Shown here: piece by piece, positions 57,232 to 64,000 of the stretch
Layout of the letters: each line of letters starts with the position of its first letter
Position numbering within the stretch: position 1 is the stretch's first letter
NCBI RefSeq assembly: GCF_014195535.1
Contig: NZ_JACIBY010000002.1
Span: 476,206-540,205, forward strand
Source: Runella defluvii
GTDB taxonomy: Bacteria > Bacteroidota > Bacteroidia > Cytophagales > Spirosomataceae
Direction of reading: 5' to 3'
DNA: 64,000 bases
Made by a program: the position numbers and the translations under genes
Notes under the pieces: model-generated
The model's input: the letters and a program-made list of their open reading frames with translations, nothing else
The model's database searches: none
What the model was told of the DNA's origin: nothing

Positions 57232-59667
57232 ATGATAAAACAGCTTTTACTTTGTCTCTTGGTATGCCAAATTGTAATTGCTCAAGAAATCCGAGTCAAA
57301 GGCATCGTCATTGATGCCAAAGACAACGTGCCGCTACCTCAGGCCAGTGTACGGCTCAAAGGCCAAACTTCAGGAACCCTCACCGACATGGAAGGTCGGT
57401 TTTCGCTGCGACTCAAATCATCGTCGGACACGCTACTGGTGAGCATGGTTGGCTACGAAACGGTACTAGTTACCCCCAAAGGCACAACCGTTACCATCAA
57501 ACTCCGTCAAAAAGTCAACGAGTTGGCCGAAGTACGTGTGCGTCCTGGCGAAAATCCCGCGTGGGCCATTATTCGAAACGTGTTGGCCAACCGTCCCCAA
57601 AACGACCCTAACCAACTCGATACTTACAAGGCAAGTGCTTACACCAAAATCTTGGTCGTGGTCGATAGCCTCAATCGAGTGTTGAAAGATTCGACCAAGA
57701 AGGTTATTGGTTCTAAAAAAATAACGGCGCCCATCTACATCGTAGAAAACATCAGTGAATTGATTCACAAAAAGCCCAATAAAAACAAGGAGACAGTCGT
57801 GGCGTCGGTCAATAACATCGCGCAGGTGTACAGTCAGATGCTCAACTACCTTCCGCTCGATTTGCACAAAATTGATTTCTATTCCGAACTCTACAACTTT
57901 CCCCTCCTCAAGCGATTTTATGTCAATCCGCTCAATTCCAAAACATTCTCCCAGTACGATTTTACACTCGAAGACACCCTCTTTCACGAACGCGACAGCA
58001 CATTCATCATTAGTTTTCGCCCCTACCCCAAAACGAACTTTGATGCCTTAAAAGGAGTGATGCACATCAACACCGACGGCTATGCCCTTGAATACATCAA
58101 CGTCGCGCCCGTTGATACGTTACAAAATTTTGGTTTTCGGATTCAACAACGCTACCAGCGGATTTCGGGACGTTGGTTTCCCCAAACCGCTACCACGCGG
58201 CTTTTGGCGGGGTATTCCTCCAGCGGGTACACGGGTGCTTTTCAGGTGAAGTTTACGACGCAACTCCACGACGTAGCACTGAACATTCCGCTTGACGACC
58301 AGCTGTTTGACGAAGTCCAACGCGCCATGCGTCCTTCCGCCACGCGCCATACGTACGAGACGTTTAAAGCCCTCCGCCCCGATACATTGGCCGACTGGGA
58401 ACGAAAAATGTATTTCAATTTCAAAAAACCCAATGGGCTGGCAAGCCGCCTCGACTCCACGTATGGGCATATTTTAGGCAGCCTTCTGTCCAATGTATTT
58501 GAGATAGGCCCCATTGAGTTTCAGCCGAGTGATTTATTGATGGGTAATTCAGCTGAGTTTATACGGCTTGGGGTAGGTCTTCAAAACAACCAAAGCAACC
58601 GCCCGCGGTTTCGGCTATACGGATATGCTGGCTACGGATTGAGAGACCACCGTTGGAAATACAAAATATTGGCTAGTTGGCACATCACCCGCGACCGTTA
58701 CAATCGACTTAGTGTGTATCACCAACGCGACCTTGTCCAGCCAGGCACGACCGAATTTTTAGGTCCCAATTACCTCATCGACCCCAAACCATCGCTTCCT
58801 TTTTTCTCCCAAAAAGACTCTATTCCCTTTCAGGCCGACTACTACCAACGGTACGGTGTATCGCTGCATTTTAAGCCTTTTCCGTGGAATTGGTTTCGGT
58901 TAGACCTCCACCACGAACAGCGTACACCCAGTTATCGGTATTTTTATCAGGACAACAACACATTTGAAATCACCGAACTTACCCTCGACTGGCGTTTTGC
59001 TTTTCGAGAAGCCGTCTATCGCACGGGGCGTATGGAGTCGGTAGTAAATCGTTATTTTCCCATTATCAACGTTCAGATTTCTAAAGGGCTGCCCGCCTTG
59101 GGAAGTCAGTTTGACTATTGGCGATTAGCAATGCAGCTTTATTTTCAATTCAGAACCAAACGCCTTGGGTTTAGTAACGTAAAACTGGCGGGTGGCTACA
59201 CGAGTGGTAACCTGCCCTACTCCTACTTGTTCGGGTCGCTGGGAAGTACGGGACTCATCAACATTTCGGGGCTCAATGCGTCGAGTTTTCCGCTGGCCAC
59301 TTTCCGTACCTTGCCCTCGTATGCGTTTATTGCCGACCGATACGCGGCTTTGTATTACAGCCACGATTTTAGTCGCACTTTGCTTCGCCTCAAAAATAAA
59401 TACAGCCAACCTCGATTACTGGTCTATAACAATGTATTGGTCGGGGGACTGCGCACGCCCGAAAAACATTCGTTTTCGTGGAACTACCAATCCAACCCTT
59501 TCCACGCCGAAGCAGGCTTAGAAGTGCGCGACCTTTTGCGAATCCCGATTCGAAGCATTTTTCTAGGTACGGGCATGGGAGTAGCGTATCAGTACGCACC
59601 TGCGCCCACAGGACTTTGGCAAAACAACGCAAAAGCGTATTGGTTGGGCATAAATTTGAGCCGATAA
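57232..59667 (+). CDS. DUF5686 outer-membrane protein with N-terminal carboxypeptidase-regulatory-like domain
   Basis: 811 residues from ATG 57232 (MIKQLLLCLLVCQIVIAQE, signal peptide); a TTG frame to 57199 is not used. Residues about 20-105 form a CarboxypepD-regulatory-like domain (IRVKGIVIDAKDNVPLPQAS, TLTDMEGRFSLRL, DTLLVSMVGYE). DUF5686 follows: NPAWAIIRNVLANRPQNDPN, then YKASAYTKI and a long barrel (YYQRYGVSLHFKPFPWNWFR; LDLHHEQRTPSYRYFY). The final barrel lies in the outer membrane. Divergent from the BlaI-type gene, with three likely repressor sites in between, so it is a candidate target. Confidence 0.88.
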   Translation: MIKQLLLCLLVCQIVIAQEIRVKGIVIDAKDNVPLPQASVRLKGQTSGTLTDMEGRFSLRLKSSSDTLLVSMVGYETVLVTPKGTTVTIKLRQKVNELAEVRVRPGENPAWAIIRNVLANRPQNDPNQLDTYKASAYTKILVVVDSLNRVLKDSTKKVIGSKKITAPIYIVENISELIHKKPNKNKETVVASVNNIAQVYSQMLNYLPLDLHKIDFYSELYNFPLLKRFYVNPLNSKTFSQYDFTLEDTLFHERDSTFIISFRPYPKTNFDALKGVMHINTDGYALEYINVAPVDTLQNFGFRIQQRYQRISGRWFPQTATTRLLAGYSSSGYTGAFQVKFTTQLHDVALNIPLDDQLFDEVQRAMRPSATRHTYETFKALRPDTLADWERKMYFNFKKPNGLASRLDSTYGHILGSLLSNVFEIGPIEFQPSDLLMGNSAEFIRLGVGLQNNQSNRPRFRLYGYAGYGLRDHRWKYKILASWHITRDRYNRLSVYHQRDLVQPGTTEFLGPNYLIDPKPSLPFFSQKDSIPFQADYYQRYGVSLHFKPFPWNWFRLDLHHEQRTPSYRYFYQDNNTFEITELTLDWRFAFREAVYRTGRMESVVNRYFPIINVQISKGLPALGSQFDYWRLAMQLYFQFRTKRLGFSNVKLAGGYTSGNLPYSYLFGSLGSTGLINISGLNASSFPLATFRTLPSYAFIADRYAALYYSHDFSRTLLRLKNKYSQPRLLVYNNVLVGGLRTPEKHSFSWNYQSNPFHAEAGLEVRDLLRIPIRSIFLGTGMGVAYQYAPAPTGLWQNNAKAYWLGINLSR

Positions 59668-59681
59668 CCCCTCAAAGTTGC

Positions 59682-59689
59682 TATCTTTG
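59682..59689 (+). promoter_or_regulatory. -7 box of proA
   Basis: TATCTTTG matches TAnnTTTG; a TTTG at 59655-59658 with a 23-bp spacer may be the -33 element. The ATG lies 18 bp downstream. Confidence 0.45.
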
Positions 59690-59707
59690 CGGCTCAATTT
59701 ATTCATT

Positions 59708-60961
59708 ATGACAACTACCATCGTACCCCAACTTCAAGCCACGCAACAAGCCGCTGCGCAAGTGCGTCGCTTGACTAGCGAGCAAAAAACGGCCTTGCTC
59801 AATCGCCTCGCCGATTTGCTGCTAGCGCACCAAGCGCTGATTATGGCCGAAAACCAGAAAGACATGGAGCGAATGCCCGATGGCGACCCCAAAAAAGACC
59901 GTTTGTTTTTAAACGAAAAACGGATTCAGGGACTAGCCGACAGCCTTCGCGACGTAGCGCTGTTGCCCGACCCGTCGGGGCAGGTGTTGTTGGAACGAGA
60001 GATTGAACAAGGGCTTAAATTGAAAAAAATTGCGGTTCCCCTTGGCGTCGTCGGTGCCATCTACGAATCACGCCCCAACGTGACGGTGGACGTGGCCTCG
60101 TTGTGTTTGCGTTCGGGCAATGCCTGTGTGCTGAAGGGCGGCAAAGAAGCCGATTTTTCTAACCGCTGTTTGGTAGGGTTGATTCATCAAGCGCTGCAAG
60201 AAGCAGGAGTGGATACCAACGCCGTGATGCTGCTTCCTACCGACCGTCAGTTTGTGACCGAATTGCTCACGGCTACCCGCTATGTCGATATTATCATTCC
60301 GCGCGGTTCGGAGTCGTTGATTCAGTTTGTACGGAAAAACTCCTTGATTCCTACCATCGAAACAGGTGCGGGGGTTTGTCATGGCTATATTGAGTCCACA
60401 GCTGACCTTGTCAAAGCTCGTGACATCGTGGTCAATGCGCGCGTTTCGCGGCCTTCGGTCTGCAACTCCATGGACTGCGTGATTGTTGACCGTGCCATTA
60501 CGGCTGAGTTTTTGCCCATGCTCAACGACGATTTTATCAAGTGGAACGTCGAAGTGTATGCCGATGAAGAATCGTACCCAATTTTTGAAGGCATCTCTTA
60601 CCCAAAACTTCAACACGCTCAACCCCAAGATTTTGGGCGCGAGTTTTTGGATTATAAACTAGCCGTAAAAGTAGTTGACGGCCTCGACGAAGCGCTTTCG
60701 CACATTCAGAATTATTCGTCGCGCCACTCCGAAGCTATTGTTTCCCAAAACCAACCCCTCATCGACCGCTTCTTGGCCGAAGTGGATGCGGCGGCGGTCT
60801 ATGCCAATGCCTCCACGCGTTTCACCGACGGAGGTGTGTTTGGTCTGGGGGCTGAAATTGGTATTTCCACCCAAAAACTCCACGCCCGTGGGCCCTTTGC
60901 CCTCGAAAAACTCGTGACGGAGAAGTGGGTAGTGGTAGGTGATGGACAAGTTCGTTGGTGA
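59708..60961 (+). CDS. proA: Glutamate-5-semialdehyde dehydrogenase
   Basis: 417 residues from ATG 59708; a TTG frame start at 59678 lies upstream of the -7 box. ProA motifs: KKIAVPLGVVGAIYESRPNV, TVDVASLCLRSGNACVLKGG, IIPRGSESLIQFV, and the Cys-containing active-site region RVSRPSVCNSMDCVIVDRAI, then NASTRFTDGGVFGLGAEIGI. It reduces gamma-glutamyl phosphate to glutamate-5-semialdehyde in proline synthesis. proB is not in the window. Confidence 0.95.
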   Translation: MTTTIVPQLQATQQAAAQVRRLTSEQKTALLNRLADLLLAHQALIMAENQKDMERMPDGDPKKDRLFLNEKRIQGLADSLRDVALLPDPSGQVLLEREIEQGLKLKKIAVPLGVVGAIYESRPNVTVDVASLCLRSGNACVLKGGKEADFSNRCLVGLIHQALQEAGVDTNAVMLLPTDRQFVTELLTATRYVDIIIPRGSESLIQFVRKNSLIPTIETGAGVCHGYIESTADLVKARDIVVNARVSRPSVCNSMDCVIVDRAITAEFLPMLNDDFIKWNVEVYADEESYPIFEGISYPKLQHAQPQDFGREFLDYKLAVKVVDGLDEALSHIQNYSSRHSEAIVSQNQPLIDRFLAEVDAAAVYANASTRFTDGGVFGLGAEIGISTQKLHARGPFALEKLVTEKWVVVGDGQVRW

Positions 60962-61035
60962 TAAATTTACACCTTTCCGAAAGTTTTGCACTACCTTCCC
61001 GAAAGTTTTAGAACTTTCGGGAAGGTGTAAATTTA
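60962..61035. repeat. Nested inverted repeat, GGGAAGGT family, between convergent genes
   Basis: Outer arms TAAATTTACACCT and AGGTGTAAATTTA (ending 61035) enclose an inner ACCTTCCCGAAAGTT (60993-61007) and AACTTTCGGGAAGGT hairpin. The element begins 1 bp after the proA stop and reaches the stop codon of the minus-strand lipoprotein, so it can terminate both transcripts. Confidence 0.82.
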
Positions 61036-61464
61036 CAAAAACTGAGTATTTTTCCCATTTCCCTTAAGGTACTCAGTAAACGAAATCCGTACTTTTAAAT
61101 ACCCTTTTTTTGCCGTGCAAGGTAAGTAATAGAGATAGGGCTTTTCACCAGATTTATAAGAACCACTGCGATTGAAAATAACATCTACCTTACCCTTTTT
61201 CATTTTAGTATTATCAAAGGGCGTACAACTTCTTAGTTTGTGAATATCGGCATTGGGTGACAACACATAGATTTCAGCATCACCGTCTAAGGTACCCTCA
61301 ACATGAATGGAGTAGCTGTCAGTTCTGTCTGTTAAAAATAGCTCCCTAATTTCTGGCCTAAAAATCTGTTTGTTTGATACATCGTGTATTTCGTAAGTGT
61401 CAATTCCCAAGTCACAGCCACTCACTATCACAAAAAGAACGAAAGCATATATTGTTTTTTTCAT
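61033..61464 (-). CDS. Small lipoprotein
   Basis: 143 residues. Lipobox in MKKTIYAFVLFVIVSGC (lipidated Cys17). The mature part is beta-rich: DRTDSYSIHVEGTLDGDAEI, KMKKGKVDVIFNRSGSYKSG and YLKVRISFTEYLKGNGKNTQ, with two other Cys residues. No family recognised. Flanked on both sides by palindromic repeats, and encoded downstream of and co-directional with the thioredoxin-fold gene. Confidence 0.7.
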   Translation of the reverse strand: MKKTIYAFVLFVIVSGCDLGIDTYEIHDVSNKQIFRPEIRELFLTDRTDSYSIHVEGTLDGDAEIYVLSPNADIHKLRSCTPFDNTKMKKGKVDVIFNRSGSYKSGEKPYLYYLPCTAKKGYLKVRISFTEYLKGNGKNTQFL

Positions 61465-61500
61465 TTTATTGTCAATTTATAAAACTACCATTCCTCAATT

Positions 61501-61533
61501 ACCTTCCCGAAAGTTTGGAACTTTCGGGAAGGT
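61501..61533. repeat. Perfect 15-bp stem hairpin, ACCTTCCCGAAAGTT family
   Basis: ACCTTCCCGAAAGTT-tgg-AACTTTCGGGAAGGT, the cleanest copy of the family. It lies 11 bp past the stop of the minus-strand thioredoxin-fold gene and may act as its terminator. Confidence 0.88.
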
Positions 61534-61544
61534 ATAAACGAGTC

Positions 61545-62945
61545 TTAAAATTGTCGTTTCAGCCACTTATCCAGTCGCTCCTTTTCAAACGGCGAAAAAT
61601 GCTCCACGTAATTGGCTTGGGCGTCCATCACTACCACCAGCGGGCGTTTTGCCCCAAACATTGCTTCCAGTAGTTCGATCTCCGCATGACGGGCATACCA
61701 ATGAGTTCCTGTTTTTGAAGTAACCCCGTTTTTCTTCAACGCTTCTTTCCAACTATCAAAATGATTCCGAACCCCTACGGTAGCAAAGCTGAGGCTAGGA
61801 GACGTGTATTTTTCTGCCAAAGTTGCCCAAGTAGTCAACGCAAGTTCGCAGCCATCTTCCCACGTATTCCAAATCAACAGCAGCGAATGGGTGGTTTTGG
61901 CAAGGGTCGGTAAAAAAACTTGGTTGCTGTCCACCGTCAAAAGCGGCAACGAAGGCATGGAGATTCCAGAAACAGGCTTCTGATTTTTCCAAAACTCGTA
62001 TTTCAACTCTTTGAGGCGCTTCGAATTTGGAAAATCCCGTTCAAAGCGGGTGATAATCTCGTATTTGCGGGGATAATCTCTTTTCCACAGCAACAACGAC
62101 GTCAAGAGCGTTTCACGCGTAACTGGCAAATGAGACAATTGACGGTCTAGTACATTGTAAAATTCTGTCATTACCTCGTACAAATCTGGCAGAGGTGTAA
62201 TGTCTTTTTGAATATGTTCTAACAAACACCCTTGGTAGTCCAATGACAACACCGCATCGTCAAAGGGCAAAATACGCAACGGCGGATGATATACCTCCGA
62301 CGAAAAAAACGAGGGTTCATTCCCTTTGCGGTACTCCTCAAACATAGCCTCCGTCCAGTTTTTAGTAGCGACAAAAAACTTAGTACGCTCGTAATACTGC
62401 GCTTCTAACGCCGCTCTTACAAACGCATTTTGGCCCGTGTCGGAGGTGTCTTGTGTCGCCTTGTAGCGTTCCCAGCTTTCTTCGGCCAAATCTTGCATTA
62501 ATTTGGTATAAATGTCGGTAGAGACTTTTTGCATCAACGGCCGCTTCATCAACGAATCCCCCCCAAATACCCCCTGCTGGTACAAAAAGCGGTTGATGAT
62601 TGCGGCTTTGTTTTTGCCTTCAAATTCAAACTTTCCGTGGACTTCCTGCCCTTTGAGGGTATCGCCTTTGGGCAAGAAAAAACGGTGGATGTACGTGCGG
62701 TTGGTGGTATCCATGTAATGAACATACACCACTTGCGAGCGCTCGATGGGTACGCCTACGCGCAAAAAATGGTTGCTATCAATAGGTACATCGCGGGCGG
62801 TAAATTGGTAGTTTTCCCAATCTATTAGAGGGGTGTATTTGAGGTTGGGCGTTTCAAATTTAAGGTCAAGAAAGCTGGTAGGGCGTTGACTTCGGAGTTC
62901 AAGCCCTATCAACAGCAGAGCGATGATTAACAATTTCATTTTCAT
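61545..62945 (-). CDS. Exported protein with C-terminal thioredoxin-like domain lacking CXXC
   Basis: 466 residues. Signal peptide MKMKLLIIALLLIGLELRSQ (start could also be the second ATG). Residues 20-320 show no recognised motif and are probably a helical/beta scaffold typical of Bacteroidota TlpA-like proteins. The end has a thioredoxin fold: SLLLIWNTWEDGCELALTTW, SLSFATVGVRNHFDSWKEAL and AKRPLVVVMDAQANYVEHFS. The active-site position reads WEDGCE with one Cys only, so disulfide reductase activity is unlikely. A structural or binding role is more probable. Confidence 0.72.
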   Translation of the reverse strand: MKMKLLIIALLLIGLELRSQRPTSFLDLKFETPNLKYTPLIDWENYQFTARDVPIDSNHFLRVGVPIERSQVVYVHYMDTTNRTYIHRFFLPKGDTLKGQEVHGKFEFEGKNKAAIINRFLYQQGVFGGDSLMKRPLMQKVSTDIYTKLMQDLAEESWERYKATQDTSDTGQNAFVRAALEAQYYERTKFFVATKNWTEAMFEEYRKGNEPSFFSSEVYHPPLRILPFDDAVLSLDYQGCLLEHIQKDITPLPDLYEVMTEFYNVLDRQLSHLPVTRETLLTSLLLWKRDYPRKYEIITRFERDFPNSKRLKELKYEFWKNQKPVSGISMPSLPLLTVDSNQVFLPTLAKTTHSLLLIWNTWEDGCELALTTWATLAEKYTSPSLSFATVGVRNHFDSWKEALKKNGVTSKTGTHWYARHAEIELLEAMFGAKRPLVVVMDAQANYVEHFSPFEKERLDKWLKRQF

Positions 62946-62984
62946 GGGCTGATGGCTGATTTAGCGTTCGTACTTGCGAACCTG

Positions 62985-63007
62985 CGCGAAAGTTCTGAAC
63001 TTTCGCG
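62985..63007. repeat. Short hairpin related to the AACTTTCGGG family
   Basis: CGCGAAAGTT-ctg-AACTTTCGCG, with the GGGAAGGT outer part replaced. It lies between divergent genes and so cannot serve as a terminator for either. Confidence 0.7.
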
Positions 63008-63035
63008 GAGTTTTCACAATATCTCCTTTAAGATC

Positions 63036-64000
63036 ATGAAACACCTGTTATTGGTGGTTTCTTTTTTTTGTATGTCTGAAACCATTATTGCCCAAAGTAA
63101 CCTCGCCCAGCGCCTTTTCGACGCGCACGATTTATTTCGAGAAAAAAGCGTAAACGTACGTCGCGAATTTAAGCACCGCCACTTGGTGCCGCTTATCGAA
63201 CGCCTCAAAACGAGCCCTAATTTTGCGGTAAGCGAAGCAGGAAAATCGTTTGAAGGACGTGGCATTTATCAAATCAAATACGGAAAAGGCGCACCTCCTG
63301 TGCTTCTTTGGTCGCAAATGCACGGCGACGAAGCTACCGCGACGATGGCTCTCCTCGATATTTTTAACTTCCTGAATGCCAGCGGCGATGGTTTTGATGA
63401 CCTTCGCAAAAAGCTTTTGGAGAAAAGTACGTTGTATTTTGTGCCAATGCTTAATCCCGACGGCGTCGAACGTTGGCAGCGCCGCACGGCTCAAGAAATC
63501 GACATGAACCGCGATGCGGTGCGTCTTCAATGCCCAGAGTCGAAACTGCTTAAAAACCTTCAACAAACCCTCAAGCCGTTGGTGGGCTTCAACCTCCACG
63601 ACCAAAGCCCTCGGTACAGTGTAGGGAATACCAAAGAAGTAGCCGCGATTTCGTTTTTGGCAACGGCTTACAACGAAGAACGTACCATCAACTCCGTCCG
63701 CGAGCGAGCCATGCAGCTCATTGTGGGCATGAACCGCGATTTACAGAAATATATCCCCAATCAGGTCGCTCGGTATTCGGACGAGTTTGAACCCAGGGCT
63801 TTCGGCGATAACATTGCCAAATGGGGAACGAGTTTGGTACTCATTGAGTCGGGCGGCTACAAAAACGACCCCGAGAAGCAGTATTTACGCAAGATGAATT
63901 TCATCGCTATTTTGACCGCGCTTGAAGCCATCGCCGATGGAACCTACACGCGTCAGAATCGGAACGACTACGAAAAAATTCCGCAAAACGAGAAAAACCA
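63036..64000 (+). CDS. Exported M14-family zinc carboxypeptidase (C-terminus beyond window)
   Basis: 321 codons to the right edge, no stop reached. Signal peptide MKHLLLVVSFFCMSETIIAQ. Zinc ligands of M14 are visible: His96 and Glu99 in WSQMHGDEATATM and His188 in GFNLHDQSPRY. The arginine/substrate region NPDGVERWQRRTAQEIDMNR precedes the latter. The catalytic Glu271 is in LVLIESGGYKND. It should trim C-terminal residues from peptides, or act on murein peptides, in the periplasm. Divergent from the thioredoxin-fold gene. Confidence 0.9.
   Translation, partial: MKHLLLVVSFFCMSETIIAQSNLAQRLFDAHDLFREKSVNVRREFKHRHLVPLIERLKTSPNFAVSEAGKSFEGRGIYQIKYGKGAPPVLLWSQMHGDEATATMALLDIFNFLNASGDGFDDLRKKLLEKSTLYFVPMLNPDGVERWQRRTAQEIDMNRDAVRLQCPESKLLKNLQQTLKPLVGFNLHDQSPRYSVGNTKEVAAISFLATAYNEERTINSVRERAMQLIVGMNRDLQKYIPNQVARYSDEFEPRAFGDNIAKWGTSLVLIESGGYKNDPEKQYLRKMNFIAILTALEAIADGTYTRQNRNDYEKIPQNEKN

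Overview
The window looks like chromosomal DNA of a Bacteroidota bacterium, probably of the order Cytophagales (Runella/Dyadobacter-like). The case rests on family content: DUF6089 and DUF5686 outer-membrane proteins, a TonB-type receptor, LytTR kinase/regulator pairs, a BlaR1/BlaI pair and a PurF-like protein with a short propeptide. Several genes are also preceded by a TAnnTTTG promoter -7 box, the Bacteroidota signature, and Shine-Dalgarno sites are not evident. The genus is inference. I saw no rRNA, tRNA, CRISPR array or complete insertion sequence.

Layout. 0-4.2 kb (minus): an outer-membrane/NAD block with two DUF6089-like proteins, nadK, a CBS protein and an OmpA-like protein. 4.4-6.7 kb: an SdpR/SdpI-like autorepressor and membrane protein translationally coupled to a secreted hydrolase. 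6.7-9.1 kb: LysE exporter, NUDIX hydrolase and cation diffusion facilitator. 9.1-11 kb is the clearest accessory patch: a type II toxin-antitoxin pair, a decayed RHS core fragment and orphan small ORFs that may be leftover immunity genes. 11.1-18 kb (minus): an Nramp-like transporter with altered metal-site motifs, a Xer recombinase, DUF1080, a GH130-type glycosidase, a ROK kinase and an SDR. 18.1-30 kb (plus): plsY, rhomboid protease, M28 peptidase, a MaoC/FabG/acyl-CoA dehydrogenase lipid block, an AraC regulator, murF, a PurF-like amidotransferase and a Tat-exported TIM-barrel protein.

30.6-35.1 kb is a tight four-gene operon: an SDR fused to an NTF2/SnoaL-like domain, an HSL-type esterase, a membrane metallophosphoesterase and an AraC regulator. 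35.2-38.2 kb: an S41 peptidase and an orphan LytS-type kinase. 38.2-43.8 kb (minus): a TonB-type outer-membrane protein, a sialidase-like propeller with a haem-binding partner, and CorA. 44-46.3 kb: ECF sigma factor, putative anti-sigma factor and an exported adhesin-like protein. 46.4-49.4 kb (minus): a YoeB toxin-antitoxin pair and two tandem MFS paralogues. 49.5-53.9 kb (minus): two LytTR regulators, one LytS-type kinase and an ABC-2 transporter. 54-59.7 kb: GtrA, a BlaR1-like protease with a coiled-coil/polyproline tail, BlaI and a divergent DUF5686 protein, with three BlaI-type palindromes between the last two. 59.7-64 kb: proA, a lipoprotein, a thioredoxin-fold protein and the first part of an M14 carboxypeptidase.

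The most unusual layer is intergenic. Four families of short inverted repeats recur between genes: GGTTG-tgag-CAACC, ACCTTCCCGAAAGTT-AACTTTCGGGAAGGT, AAACCTTATAGGTTTTG, and a composite multi-hairpin element flanked by a 36-bp direct repeat. In the first family the outer stem positions change in a compensatory way, which points to selection or mobilisation as a hairpin. The other candidates for something new are the triple-operator BlaI locus with its unusual BlaR1 partner, the SDR-NTF2 fusion operon, and the RHS/immunity remnants.
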